Of a DNA stretch of 64,000 nt, positions 23,225 through 35,525 are shown piece by piece. The stretch's first letter is position 1; every line of letters starts with the position of its first letter. Source of the stretch: Sipunculus nudus (lineage: Eukaryota; Annelida; Sipuncula; Golfingiida; Sipunculidae). The notes under the pieces were generated by a model. It was not told the DNA's origin. It saw only the letters and a list, made by a program, of their open reading frames with translations, and made no database searches. The stretch lies in contig CM049306.1 of the NCBI GenBank assembly GCA_026874595.1, forward strand, positions 13,725,019 through 13,789,018. The letters run 5' to 3'. Made by a program: the position numbers and the translations under genes.

Positions 23225-24777
23225 CCATACCAAACAGTAATTTCTAGTCTTATGAAACAACCATCCTGCTTTGACAGACAAAAATTTTACCCTGCATATA
23301 CCTACTTGAAACTACTTGTCATATTGTTATTTAAGTGTTTGTGTAAATGATCCTAAAATGCAGGGTTTATAGGTTTAATGTACACTAAATCAAATTCTGA
23401 AGTAAATGTACAGTTAGGTTAATAGACAGTGTAAGTGAAAAGACAGCTATAAAGACATTTACAAAATATTTATGAGTGAATGCTCAACCTCTTGACTGAT
23501 GAACCTTCCACATCTCAATAAATTTGATTATATTAATATTTAATTACATTGCACTTTCTTTACCTTTATCATATATCTTCTGGAGCATTATATAACTATC
23601 TACTGCTACTATACTAATATACACTGCATTAAATATTATTATATACTGATTGAAGGATCTGATTTTTAAGACTGCAACTTGACATATTTCCTTGGACACT
23701 GCATCCATTAAATGTCATAAATTATAAAGCAAAAGTTAATACTATCACTTAGGATACAAATACATTGTTTCAATTTTAAATATTACTGTTAACTCCTAGT
23801 AAACAATTTTTCCAAATGATCAATAATTTTACTTCTGTGTATTTGTAAATGTACAGATCTATATCTACAGTTCATCAGTAATAGTACAGGTATTCAGAAT
23901 TTGCAATAAATTATGACTACACTAGAATAATCAAGTGAAAGATGCTGGTAAGAATACATCAATCAAGCATACCAAGTGAATCAGTATATGATCTATCTCT
24001 CTCTTTCTCTTACTCCCTTTTCTATTTTAGTATTACTCTTCATGACATTGTTTCCAGTGGGATATTACATCCAACAGTTCAAAGTATACATCAATATCAC
24101 AGAATATGTCACATCAATTCTTAATCTTAACAATAGTTCAGAGGCCTCCGAGTCTCTTCAAACCATGACATCCTCAGGTCATTGTGACACAAACCCGAGG
24201 TGGTAAATACAGTACTTCCCATAAATGACAGGCATCGCTGAACAGTGACCCTTCACACCAAGCTGTGACAACAACAAACTCATATAGTGGAGAATGTGTC
24301 CAAGAATGGAAACCAAAGTGGGAAACAGTTCCGCAAAGTGTCAGCCATGACACCAAAAAGGAACTCTTCTAAGTTCTAAAGGAAATGGTTGTGACTAGTC
24401 TAATAATTATGTGAAATGTTAGTAATATATATTGTTTCACAATCTTTCATATGCTTTTTCTTGTATATTATATGAAAAGTGTGGCATTTCATTGCTGACC
24501 ACACCTCTTGTTCTTCTTGTCTCAGTTTATATTTAATATACAATCATCATTAATGACTGTACTTGGTAGTGCTACTCTTTACTTATATCACTAATGTTTC
24601 ACTGAGCCTGATATACTATTGGACATAATCACGTGAATGCGTCACTGCTGGCGACACTGTTATTCATGTTTCAGTAATGTTTTACAAGGCAGCAGATGCT
24701 TTTGTTTATCAGTCGGTGAATGTATTACAGATGAGCTCAGAACAAAGTTATATCACTGTTGCCTAAGAATCACTGAG
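23225..24777. other. Anonymous AT-rich sequence
   Basis: No exon, RNA gene or known repeat was supported here. Confidence 0.5.
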
Positions 24778-25253
24778 CGGTCCTCCTAAACACCCAAAAC
24801 ACCGGTGTTTTGGGTATCTGTGACGAAACACCATGAAACACCCACTCAACTTCAAATCTGAACCCAAAACGTAACACCAATCGATAAATAATCATCTGAT
24901 GAATATATCTCTGCAATATTGTGTTATAAATTTATGAAATAAAGATAAAAACGAGTGTTTCGTGCCGTGGTCGGTTCAACGGCGGACACGGCAGCCGTTT
25001 ATGCCAGCTATGACGCTGCCCCCTGGTGGAGCAAGTCGCAAACAAGCAGAGCACCTGTCAGTTGTACAAAACACTATTTCTTTTTTTTTTATTTTACAGA
25101 GTAGTGGCACAATTCTGCAATTACATATGCAACAGATGATAATTTATTAACCAATGCCAGTGTTTTGCTTCAAATTCGAATTTAAAAGGGTGTTTCGTGG
25201 TGTTTCGTTACACGTACCCAAAACACCAGTGTTTTGGGTGTTTAGGCGGACCC
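24778..25253. mobile_element. 476-bp MITE with palindromic terminal repeats and 8-bp TSD
   Basis: TCACTGAG stands at 24770-24777 and 25254-25261, a perfect 8-bp target duplication. The ends CGGTCCTCCTAAACACCC and GGGTGTTTAGGCGGACCC are inverted repeats. The inverted similarity continues inward for about 60 bases (GAAACACCATGAAACACCC and its inverse). Each arm also contains a 24-bp palindrome (24792-24815 perfect, 25216-25239 with one mismatch). Eight-base duplications suit hAT, P or Merlin-type transposases; the ends do not decide which. There is no transposase frame inside. Confidence 0.75.
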
Positions 25254-25907
25254 TCACTGAGTGGGGGACAAAGGCATAGACATTTTATTTATGTGATGTA
25301 TTTGTACTTGTGACATACCTTGGTGAAATACTTGTATAAGTAATGTTAAACAGTGTGCACCCATATATGCATGTCTGTGTCAATATCTCTAACATCTTCT
25401 ACAAGGCAAAAAGCCAACATATCTTTTAAGCATGTAATCCTGTGTACATGTATGCATCAAGTTATTACATGCATGTTTAATGATTTTCTCACTCTAAATG
25501 TATGTGTGAAAAAAAAAATTATTTGTAAACTGATGTCCCTATTGGAATGTGCTTTTGGAACAGACCTTTGCAGAATAATGACTCTTTGGTCATATATAGT
25601 GAACCCTTACTGTGACACTTTGGTCATATACAGTGAACCCTTACTGTGACACTTTGGTCATATATAGTGAACCCTAAATGTGACACTTTGCTCATATACA
25701 GAGAACCCTTACTGTGACACTTTGGTCAAATACAGTGACTGACTGACTCAAAGCTGTGACATATCTGAGGTTCAACACAAGCAGGTTATATTTGATTTCT
25801 TATCTCTTTGTGTGTGGAAGTAACCCCTCCATTTTTTACTGTATGAGCTTTCTTGCCAGTAATATGGATTAAAAGCTGGAGAATTCACAAAGCCAGAAAT
25901 CTCTTAC
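25254..25907. repeat. Intron sequence with a 34-bp tandem repeat
   Basis: A 34-bp unit with TTTGGTCATATATAGTGAAC is repeated about 4.5 times at 25583-25738. The stretch lies downstream of the donor site at 25907, inside the presumed first intron of the minus-strand gene. Confidence 0.7.
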
Positions 25908-27146
25908 CTTTTAATTTCTTCTTTCTGCATCAAGTGGTCTTTCTGCAGCCTGTCATACTGCAGCTTGAGCTGTTTATACTCAGCCAATGCATCAGCACCT
26001 AGACTGCTCCTCAAGCCATTAGGTGCCACCATGTTCATCTGATCATTATCCAGCTCTGCATCCAACTCTGACAGCAGCTGATCTTCAGACTGATCGGTGG
26101 TGACACTGGCACTGTCTCCTGAGCTGGTCATTTTGGTTGGAGAGGGCAGAGAGAGCTCAGAGCTCATGGAATGGCTGGGAGATGGTGTAGCACTGGACAT
26201 GGTGCTGGAACAATGCCCACCGCTTGAGATCTGGGATTCGCTGGAATGTGATTCGGGCATTTGATGCCCTGGTGAACTGTCTGTGCTACTACTCGTACTG
26301 TCTTCAGTTTGTTGGATTACATCACCATTACTCATCTTACAGTCAACATATCCATTAGCTGACTCCTGACTGGAGTCACTTTCTACACAATTCATTGGAA
26401 CCTCAGTTTTGTGGACAATATCATTTTCCTCGACAGGATTAGTACTTCTTTCCTGACACTCTTTGCTTTCATTATTACAGGTCTGATCTGCATGTACCTG
26501 TTCTTTGTCACACACTTGACTAGTTTTAAATTTTTCATTATCTATTACTTCAGTATTTTTTGTACGATTATCACTACAGTCCTCCTGTGCCTTGTTTGGT
26601 TCACACACCTCTGCCTCATCTTGCACCACATTTCCACCACACTGCACCACCTCCTCTCCAGGATCTGTCTCAGGTTCTATATGGTTCTCCACCTTATCCT
26701 GAGAACCTGAACTGTTAGAATTTGTTTCAGATTCTGTATCCCTCTGGACAGCATCGTCAGTCATGGAATGTGATCCATTGCACAGCTGCTCAGGAGGTTC
26801 ATTTAGTGTGCTATGAGACCTGCTGGCAGTTAACGGGGCATCTCCCTGTCCACCCTCACAGTTACTCTCCTCATTTTTCCCTGAAGCATCATCACACTGT
26901 TCTGCATTTAATCCTTGTATTTTATCTTTACCCTCATCATCACTGTTTGCATATGATACTGGTTTCGTCAGATCATTTTTGTTAATATTCTCATCAACCT
27001 CTGGATTACCTGTGTCATCTTGCACTTTGACATCAGTGTGGTCAACTTGTATGACTCCTGTATGTTCCTCGTTCACTACTTCTGTACTTTCAGATGCCAT
27101 GGCTGCATAGTGTTTGTGAACCCTGGTTGTTGTTCAGGTGACCTAC
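25908..27146 (-). CDS. First coding exon of an unidentified acidic, Ser-rich, coiled-coil protein
   Basis: The start codon at 27100 has a strong context (GCAGCCATGG). The frame stays open for 397 codons and ends in a split codon at a donor, AAG|GTAAGAG (exon end 25908, GT at 25907-25906). Upstream, TTTTATTTTCAG|GTAGG (exon start 27146) looks like an acceptor, implying an earlier non-coding exon and a 46-base 5' UTR piece here. Residues 1-270 are acidic and polar with many Asn, Asp and Glu. About 270-340 are Ser-rich (SSSSTDSSPG, SSATPSPSHS). The last ~30 residues (EYKQLKLQYDRLQKDH) begin a coiled coil that must continue in later exons beyond the donor. The N-terminal part is probably disordered. 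I do not recognise the family; golgin or Rab-effector type coiled-coil proteins are possible by shape only. Codon use and length make it the most convincing host gene here. Confidence 0.75.
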
Positions 27147-30100
27147 CTGAAAATAAAAGGTTTATTTTCTACAAAAAGTCAATATGCTCCAACAAATGGT
27201 AAATCTTCTGCAACAGAATATGCGTCTTCTACAATGAAAGATATTCAAGAATCAATTACGTGAGTAATACAGGACTTTTTCATATCAGTCAGTTTTGTTA
27301 ACTGTCCATCTCCAGCAAATTGTGAACAACAGTAAAATCTGACTGGTTCTGCCTTCAGAGACCTGCCATGGGTAAGAAATAACCTTCTCAGCAAACAGCT
27401 GACCATCACATGCCTACACTAGTCTAATAAATTATCAATATTGAAGGAGTTCACTCTCACAGGTCTGTGTTCAAATACCAACTTCAATACCAACCCGTCT
27501 TTGAGTAAACTTTAATCATACTGTAAACCAATCTGTCCCTCATTTTAAACCAGGCAGATGTTTTTCACTTGGAGCAAAATATCACAATCAACCTTTTTAT
27601 GATCTGGACGAGTGGTTTACTGAGTGTATACTTCAGATTTTTAAATAAGTACTGCACAGTTTTGAGGGATGGCTGATTATCACTAGCTATCTACGGATGC
27701 AGCAAGATGACGGAAGAATGTATCCATGGAGCAGTTCACAGGAAACCTAGGTTGAAAAGAAACATTGTTTTCCCAAGTAAAATGGCATTAAGTTAATCAT
27801 TAACTGTTACCCCGAAGTAGCTGATGGTAATTAGCGGTATATGGGGGGGTTGTGAACCCTGTGTACAAATATAGGTCATTTGGTGTTTCGGTGCAATCAA
27901 CCGGAACGCGTGGATTCGACGAGAGTGCCATGTGGAAACAGGGTTTATGATTTTTTGCAAGACAATAGGTATGTGCTCAGCCAGCTAGTGTGTGGAAATT
28001 TCAGAAGGGGCAAAAATTCTGCAAGTTCTTTTATATATTATCATATTGTAATGTATGTTATCAATATTCAGGGACACATTTTTAAACATTGGATACAGAT
28101 TTGTACAGATTTATAAATGCATGGCTATAAATGCACATCTATATGTGCACATGTGCGCCCACGTACATGCTTTCGTGTTTACATACTCGACAACCACAGG
28201 TATGGAAGAACTCAATTAAGACATTTACACTGCTGGCCTCTTGGATGGTGTTTATATGTTATAATAGGTTTAACGAAATGTTAAAGATCCTAGGCCCAGA
28301 GGCAAGTCCTTTCATGCTTACAGTCAATAAGGATGCAGGGACTAACTTCTTGATATGTATATATATAGAGTCAAGGTTTTATACATGTAACCTCATTGAT
28401 CCAACTAATCACAAACTGATGCTGTTCATAATTTTGAATGTTAAGCCTACCTTGGGTCCTTGACTTAAGCAGTTTATGAACAATTATATAGTAATACGGC
28501 TTATATCAAAGCTGATGTTTCAGGTATATATATAAAGATAGAGAACATATGCTTGTTACTGACTGTTATGTATTCCATACGCAAAAAAATTTAAAGGGCA
28601 AATAAGAATGGTATTTGGTACAACTGTGCATTAATAAACCACATTGACTGAAGCAAGTAAGCTGGCAGGGTAGTATCTATGGCAACGTGTCATACCTAAG
28701 CCACTTCCTCCAAACATGACTCAACTAGCTTGTGCCTTAAATGACTCCCCATATTCATACACATAATCTGCTAATAGACTTTTTGATGCCCTTCTAGTTG
28801 TGAATACTAATGTCTCATTCCCCTTCAATTATATACTCTTAGGACATTGTCCATTTTGTAAAATGGTGCCCAATGCTATGTCTTTATCTACATTATTTAA
28901 CATGAACTAGGGCTTTCCTTTGACAATGAGATAAGAAGACAGATGATTTACCATGCATATATCCCAAAACAACATAAAAATCTCTATTAACAGTTGAGTA
29001 AAGCAAAATATTCTGACCAGTTTGGACCCTGCATCCCTAAGTGAAATATATTGACTATCCATGAGTAAGGAAACCAACATTTCTGAAGTGCTAAATAATT
29101 AGGAGTGAATACTTAAATGTATATATGGCATACTTCATAAAGCAAACACTAAAGCCTTCTTTACTGCAAAAGGGAATTACATAAATGTAGAATCCTTGTG
29201 TCCTATATGGCCACCACTACTAAATCCTGGGGTGATCATCCGATTCCTGTGTGTGCAGAATCAGTTGTTACAAAATAATCTTTGTTTTGCAGATCAAAAT
29301 AGCTGAATCATATACCAATAAGTGATATATTGCTTTTCTGGGATTTATAAATTACTTTGGTCAAATTTCTGAACTTTACCGAGAATTTCCCAGTTTTTCA
29401 AGATTTTACCATTTGCTTCCAATTTGTTATGTTTAAATCACGGCGGGCATTCATGGATCTTTAGAGGATAATATTCAATTAAAAAAGGTAAGAATGTGGT
29501 TATATTGCCAGTAAAACAAATATTAACTACCAAAGACACGAACAAATGTATTTTGATGTGTATATGTAGCACTTTCAGAGGTTTTTTGTGCCTTAAACCA
29601 TTTCACCATTACACGGCCTTATTGTACACGTCATTCCCACAACTATGATCGTATCACAGTTGTGGATTTCACAACAATCTTAGTTTATTTTTTTTCTGGT
29701 ATTCCTGGTGATGTCATGAACGTCAAGCATAACGTCATGGCAAAAGATCAAAATTTGAGCCAATAAGGTTGACTATTAAGCCACAACAACTCTAAAACAA
29801 CACCACCTTTCATTATATAACACTTATTTATCTAAAACTATACATCTCCTCTATATTATAGAATATTAGTTTTGTTTATAATTTGCTTTAAATATTGTTA
29901 TATAGACCTTGTATAAAGAAAAACCCCAAAACTACACAATTACCCATTAAATGGAAATATCCATGTGGGCCCTGGTATAGAATCTGGTCTTCAATTCCAA
30001 GATGGGTCTAAACTGACTGGACCGTCTCATATTAGTAGTAAGTCAACATAAGTCTTGACATGCCTGATGATGTAACAGCGACATGCCTCTTACATGACTC

Positions 30101-30823
30101 CTGGACATCATTACGTCCGTCCATATACACCCATAATCTAGTCCATGTATACCGGATTCTATACTCACTCCATGAATGTGTAAATATTAAAATCTAACTT
30201 TTACTTAGACTAAATAACACTGACACTCTTAAGCAACAAAACTGATTACTTAATACTATCTATCGCAATATTTTATCAATGGTTTCGCTACCGAGAATAA
30301 ATAATTGCATTAATAATTGCAAACCTATTTAGTTTAGAGCATCAGTAATGTACAACCATGCATACTCGATGGTACGATTTGAAGAAGACGTCCTGCACTC
30401 CTGGCAAGACAATCGGGTCCAGGAATTAAAGACACCGTTAAGGCGGTGGCATGTACTTCAAGAAACCTAAAAGAAATGTTAAATTTCTTTATATATGTAT
30501 ATGACATTCATTGATTTTCAATTTTACCTACTGCATTTAGGCTGAACCTCACTTCACTTAAATGCTGTCTTGTGAAACCAACCAAAAACAAACCATCATC
30601 CGCTGTCACATATGCCACCTTTACAAGATGGCGTTTGACCTTTGTGTATCATGTGACCGGGGTCACCATACAAGCTTGAAAACAAATCTCTCCCTACTGA
30701 CATCTGTTGAGCAAAAAGTAAACTACTTCGCAAAAGAGTAGGGGGGGGGGGGGGTTACTGTGATCCTGAAATAGTACGTTAACAATGATGGATTAAATAA
30801 GAAAAAAAGGATGTGGCGGTCTC
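27147..30823. other. Presumed upstream intron/intergenic sequence of the minus-strand gene
   Basis: No coding exon was supported. A promoter or non-coding first exon of the gene at 25908-27146 could lie here, and ACAAGATGGCG near 30628 resembles a YY1/initiator motif, but nothing is decisive. A 16-G run occurs at 30739-30754. Confidence 0.4.
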
Positions 30824-31103
30824 ATAAAAATAAAAAGGTTGGTTTCTGACGCCGCGCACCTCAGTTGAGACCCCCTCCATCTTCCCGCATCGCAAAATGT
30901 TTCTTACCAATGTTGAGCCCCCTGCAGGCGCTCCGACATTTCTTTCCAGAAAATAAAAATATGAAAATTCTATAAAATCCTGATTTGTTATGATGCTTTA
31001 GTTCTCTTGATCAATTGAAACGTTTATCGGAAAAAGGTAAAATCGACGTCCCACATGGATTTCTAAAAAAAGTGTCTTGGAAACCATCTTTTTTTTTTTT
31101 GCC
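30824..31103. mobile_element. Diverged Harbinger-like MITE relative
   Basis: The left part (ATAAAAAGGTTGGTTTCTGAC, GCCGCGC) and right part (GTGTCTTGGAAACCATC followed by T-run and GCC) are inverted to each other. Both resemble the arms of the 288-bp MITE at 3153-3440, including GCGC/CCGC and the GACCCCC / CCCGCA phrases. Ends and target duplication are eroded. Confidence 0.45.
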
Positions 31104-31559
31104 AAATCGATAAAATATTGGTCATTTGAAAAAATAAAATTTATATCTTGATATTCCCGATGACGAGCAATCATTCTTAAAAGAAAGTTGAATGTTGAAT
31201 AGAACAGAAGAGACTCAGACGAGATGTGCACTGAATCATATGTACAAGCATATATTGAAAATGAACTATACTCAGTGACACACACAGGACAATACATTTT
31301 ATAGACCAACACATAAATAAAACATAAAACAAACACTTTAATGAGAGAAGAAGGGGAATAACTAGTCTACATAAGGGGCTCTTTCTGCAGCTCACACTGA
31401 AATACCAACCACAGTAACAATATGCCCTTAAAATCTGGTGCTCATGGCCTCAGCAATTTCTGTGAAATCAAACTCAATTCACATTCATTAAGCTAGAATG
31501 GCCTTAAAATATTCGGCAAGTGCCCTCCCCCGGCCACCTTCAAGTTTAAACTTCATGGT
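31104..31559. other. Anonymous sequence
   Basis: Open frames on the minus strand here (up to 112 codons, Cys/Tyr/Phe-rich) have no recognisable domain, and I do not support them as genes. Confidence 0.4.
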
Positions 31560-32790
31560 TCTAACGGTTATCTTAGATGCTCTATCTCGCACTCAAGACT
31601 GGTATAGCCATTTGCAATCGTTTTCGTGTGGCGTCCATATGTACGTTTGCTTTTGGTGATAATCACTCATATGTCAGAAGTAGTTCAATGGATCGGCCTG
31701 AAATGTTTCATGTCCATAGATCTTTGATACCTTAATCTTGTACACGTACAAGCCTTGTGGTGCCAAATCCAATCGTTTTTGTGTAGCATTCATCCATAAA
31801 TCTGTGTTATGTGAAAATTGCACACATCTCAAGACTCGATGGTTGTAGGCTATCAGCCTAAACATTTGCACGTTTATCCGTCTTATATAGCTTTGTCGTG
31901 GACCAGACAGTTGGCTTCAGCTACCATCCATTTTCGAATAATTTATGCAGCTTTCTCAAGAGTGGTTTGCGTATCAGCCTGAAAGTTTTCAAATTCATCC
32001 ATCTTGAGTAGATTTCACGTAGGCTACATACCACTAATAGCGCCACCTATGATCATGTATTTGTAGAATACATTCATATGCGTTACTCCAAGGAGTGGTT
32101 TGATGTGCCAGCCTGAAATTATGCATGTCTATATATCTATGAGTGTGTTATCTTGTACACATGACTGGTGGTGCCATCTACAATTGTTTTTGCGTGATGT
32201 CCATCTGTGCAATTGTTTTGGGTAAAAATCACATCTATCTCAAGAGTGGTTGTCGTATCGGTCTGAAATTGTGCATGTAGACCCATCTTGGGTAGATTTC
32301 TGGTAAACAAGACTGGTGACGCCAAATATAATCAGGTATTTGTAGAAAACATTCAGGCATTTATCCCCGGAGTTGTTTGATGTATCGGTCTAAAAAAAGG
32401 TGCATATCCATAGATCTTGGAATGTTAAACTTGTACACAAGTCTGGTGGCGCCATCTACAATCAATTCCATATGTTTTTGGTGAAAATTACATTTCATTC
32501 AACTTGGATAGCTTTCTCATACACATACTACAAGACAGGTGGCGCCACCTTCAATTATGTATTTGTAAAATACATTTTATATGCATTTATCACAGGAGTG
32601 TTTGACGTATCAGCTCGAAATCCATAGATCCAGAATAGAATTATATAGTTGAGCATCTTTGTTGCCATAGATTAAAGATTACAGAGTACTGTAACATTGA
32701 AGAGATTCCATTTTTTTACTTTATCCACGCCTCTGTGATTCTGCGGAATCCTGTTCGACCTGTTGTCGCTTGTCGACTGCCCACATTCTA
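31560..32790 (+). mobile_element. Plus-strand diverged Helitron relative (element C)
   Basis: Degenerate tandem units of ~290 bp carry GGTGGCGCCATC or GGTGGCGCCACC (32443-32454 and 32538-32549). The 3' end reads GTCGCTTGTCGAC (hairpin, 32765-32777) and then CTGCCCACATTCTA, ending at 32790. This matches the hairpin and CTAG end of elements A/B in opposite orientation, with the last G changed. The 5' limit is uncertain. Confidence 0.5.
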
Positions 32791-32913
32791 TTTTTCTTCT
32801 GTTCTCTTTAACGTGAGTTATTCACCGGCCTTATGTGTAGAATTTATATGATTTCCGACTGATTCTGCGTACATGTTAATGAGCTTCATGTAATATATTA
32901 ACTTATAAGAAAG

Positions 32914-33306
32914 CAGTGATGTACGTAGGATTCGAGTCCAGACTTTTACCTAGTCCTGTAGTAAAGAAAACTCTGCCACATACTATATGAAGACTGTGCC
33001 CATGGGTATAAACTACAAACAGAATATTACATAAAATAAGACAATACATACCATGTTTTAGCTCTGCATCAGGGACTTATCGTAATTAAACATCCAAGTA
33101 AAGGGAACTTGTAAACATAAAATTTGCATGACTGTCTCAAATATCATTTTTAAATTACTTTTATTGAGAAGGTTTAAATTCGTATTGGACATGCACGCGG
33201 ACTTTGACTTGAATTCAAAATGATTCAAAATGAATTCAAAATGTCCCTAGCCTTGACTTGGGACTTGCACTTGGACTCGGGTGGAGTGGACTCGGCTACA
33301 TCACTG
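32914..33306. mobile_element. hAT-type MITE, 393 bp
   Basis: The ends CAGTGATGTACGTAGGATTC and GACTCGGCTACATCACTG are inverted repeats with the CAGTG start common in hAT elements. TAAGAAAG (32906-32913) and TATGAAAG (33307-33314) are an 8-bp target duplication with one difference. The interior holds GACTTG/GACTCG repeats, e.g. near 33200-33290. There is no transposase. Confidence 0.7.
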
Positions 33307-33559
33307 TATGAAAGGTTTTTATTACATCTCTGTGTTGGATGTTCGTATGAGCCTGTGTTATTACCTACCAGCTGTTGTAAACACGGTACATGCGTTCATG
33401 TTGACAAACAGAAAAAAAATCAATTAATTGACGGTGCTTGGTGGCATGAGAGGAAGTTGAAAGGTTACTGGTTGCAAACGCCATTCGTTTGACTTATTTT
33501 CCACTAGATGTCCTTCATTTGTTGAATTAGATCCCAGTCAAGACGTGAGCTAACCTCGA
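33307..33559. other. Short anonymous spacer before the satellite
   Basis: Nothing was recognised. The 90-codon plus-strand frame from 33220 crosses the hAT MITE and is not supported as a gene. Confidence 0.4.
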
Positions 33560-34925
33560 GATCACTGTGATAACATTAGAGAGTCACGGATGTGTGTTCA
33601 TAACTATGAACCAACTGTGAACTCATGGTTAGGTCACTGCAGTGAGTTCATGTCCGTTACACAACAGTGAGTTCACAGTGGTATCACAGAGTGACGTCAA
33701 AAATGTGACACCACAGTGAATTCACAACCGTGAGCTCACAGTGTTATCATGGCATGAGTTCATGTTTGTTACACAACAGTGAGTTCACAGTGATATCACA
33801 GGATGATGTCAAAAATGTGACACCACGGTGAATTCAGAACCGTGAGCTCACAGTAATATCATGGCATGAGTTCATGTCTGTTACACAACAGCGAGTTCAC
33901 GGTGATATCACAGGATGACATAAAAAATGTGACACCACGGTGAATTCACAACTGTTTGCTCACAGTGATATCATGGGATGAGTTCATGTCTGTTACACAA
34001 CAGCGAGTTCACGGTGATATCACAGGATGACATAAAAAATGTGACACCACGGTGAATTCACAACTGTTTGCTCACAGTGATATCATGGGATGAGTTCATG
34101 TCTGTTACACAACAGTGAGTTCACAATGATATCTCAGGATGACGTTTTTAATGTAACACTACAGTGAATTCATAACCATGAGTTCACAATGATGGCATTG
34201 CTTGAGTTCATTTCTGTTACACAACATTGGGTTCACAGTGATATATCCCACGATGAGGTAAAAAATGTGACACCACGGTGAATTCACAACAGTGAGCTCA
34301 CAGTGATATCATGGCATGAGTTCATGTCTGTTACACAACAGCGAGTTCACAGTGATATCACAGGATGACATCAAAAATGTGACACCACGGTGAATTCACA
34401 ACCGTGAGCTCACAGTGATGTCATGGGATGAGTTCATGTCTGGTTCACAATAGTGAATTCAGGATGACGTTATAAATGTAACACCACAGTGAATTCATAA
34501 CCATGACTTCACAATGATGGCATTGCTCGAGTTCATTTCTGTTACACAACATTGAGTTCACAGTGATATCCCAGGATGAGGCAAAAAATGTGACCCCACG
34601 TGAATTTACAACAGTGAGCTCAAAATGATATAGTAGCATGTGAGCTCACGTCTCAAAATGAGACGCCGCGGTGAATTCACAACCGTGAGCTCATAGTGAT
34701 AGCATAGCAGTGAGCTCATGTCTGTTACACAACAGTGAGTTCACAGTGATATCACAGGATGACGTCGAAAATGTGACACCACGGTGAATTCACAACCGTG
34801 AGCTCACAGTGATATCATGGCATGAGTTCATGTCTGTTACACAACAGTGAGTGCACAGTGATATCACAGGATGACATCAAAAATGTGACACCACGGTGAA
34901 TTCAGAACCGTGAGCTCACAGTAAT
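33560..34925. repeat. Palindromic satellite, left block (~112-bp monomer)
   Basis: The monomer is about 112 bp and is itself two related ~49-bp halves plus a 14-bp piece. Each part starts with a perfect palindrome: GTGAGCTCAC, GTGAGTTCAC or GTGAATTCAC. GATATC, and in some monomers TGACGTCA (the CRE/ATF palindrome), also recur. Monomers differ by substitutions and small deletions. The array is interrupted at 34925/34926 by the LTR retrotransposon and resumes at 39489. Confidence 0.85.
34921..34925. repeat. Target-site duplication, left (GTAAT)
   Basis: The partner is GTTAT at 39489-39493, with one mismatch. The uninterrupted satellite reads CACAGTAATATCATGG at this position. Confidence 0.65.
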
Positions 34926-35145
34926 TGTCGTGTTCGTCAGACACGCAAACAATAAAGAATGGAACACCAGTTTAACAGAAACAGAAGAATGTATTCGCTC
35001 AAGGAACATGGCGATCCCACATAAATATTCATGAGTCCCGGGTGTCCCGGTCTCAGCGATTACCGCGTACATTTTGACATGGAATATTCAGGGCTATGCT
35101 TATTACTGAATTACTATAAAATAAATTATGAGAACTATCTCCACA
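34926..35145 (-). repeat. 3' LTR (220 bp)
   Basis: It has TG..CA termini in minus orientation. It differs from the other LTR at two positions (ATATTC versus ATCTTC; GTGTCC versus GTCTCC), about 99% identity. Confidence 0.93.
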
Positions 35146-35156
35146 CCTCCCTTCCT
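35146..35156 (-). other. Polypurine tract
   Basis: On the minus strand AGGAAGGGAGG lies directly before the 3' LTR. This is the expected primer for plus-strand DNA synthesis. Confidence 0.85.
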
Positions 35157-35525
35157 GAGTACTTAACTGGTAAATACAATTACTCAAAAGGAAATAGGTA
35201 AGTTAAATCCCTCTTATGAATCTGGTATCAGAATATCTCAAAATGATAAAAGGAATTGGACCCGTCCAAGACTTATGTATGGTTATTCATACCTTAGTAG
35301 TCATATGAACATCTCAAAACAACGTGATTACGGAACAACATAATCGTTCAAGTACTCAAGTCTCTTTCTGAGTCTCTTTGACACTCTGGGTTCCGTTGCC
35401 ACAAAGTCTGGTACATCTCGATCAGACTCGGCTTCCTGTGCTTGCTCGGGACCCTCATGTTCAGGATCCTGCTGTGAGAGATGTCTGCGATTTCGGCGAA
35501 GTAACCCGGAATCAGTTTCAACAAT

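Noticed and set aside
32921-32960. tRNA gene (GGATTCGAGTCC B-box-like)
   Set aside because: No cloverleaf can be drawn upstream; the sequence is the terminal repeat of the hAT-type MITE.
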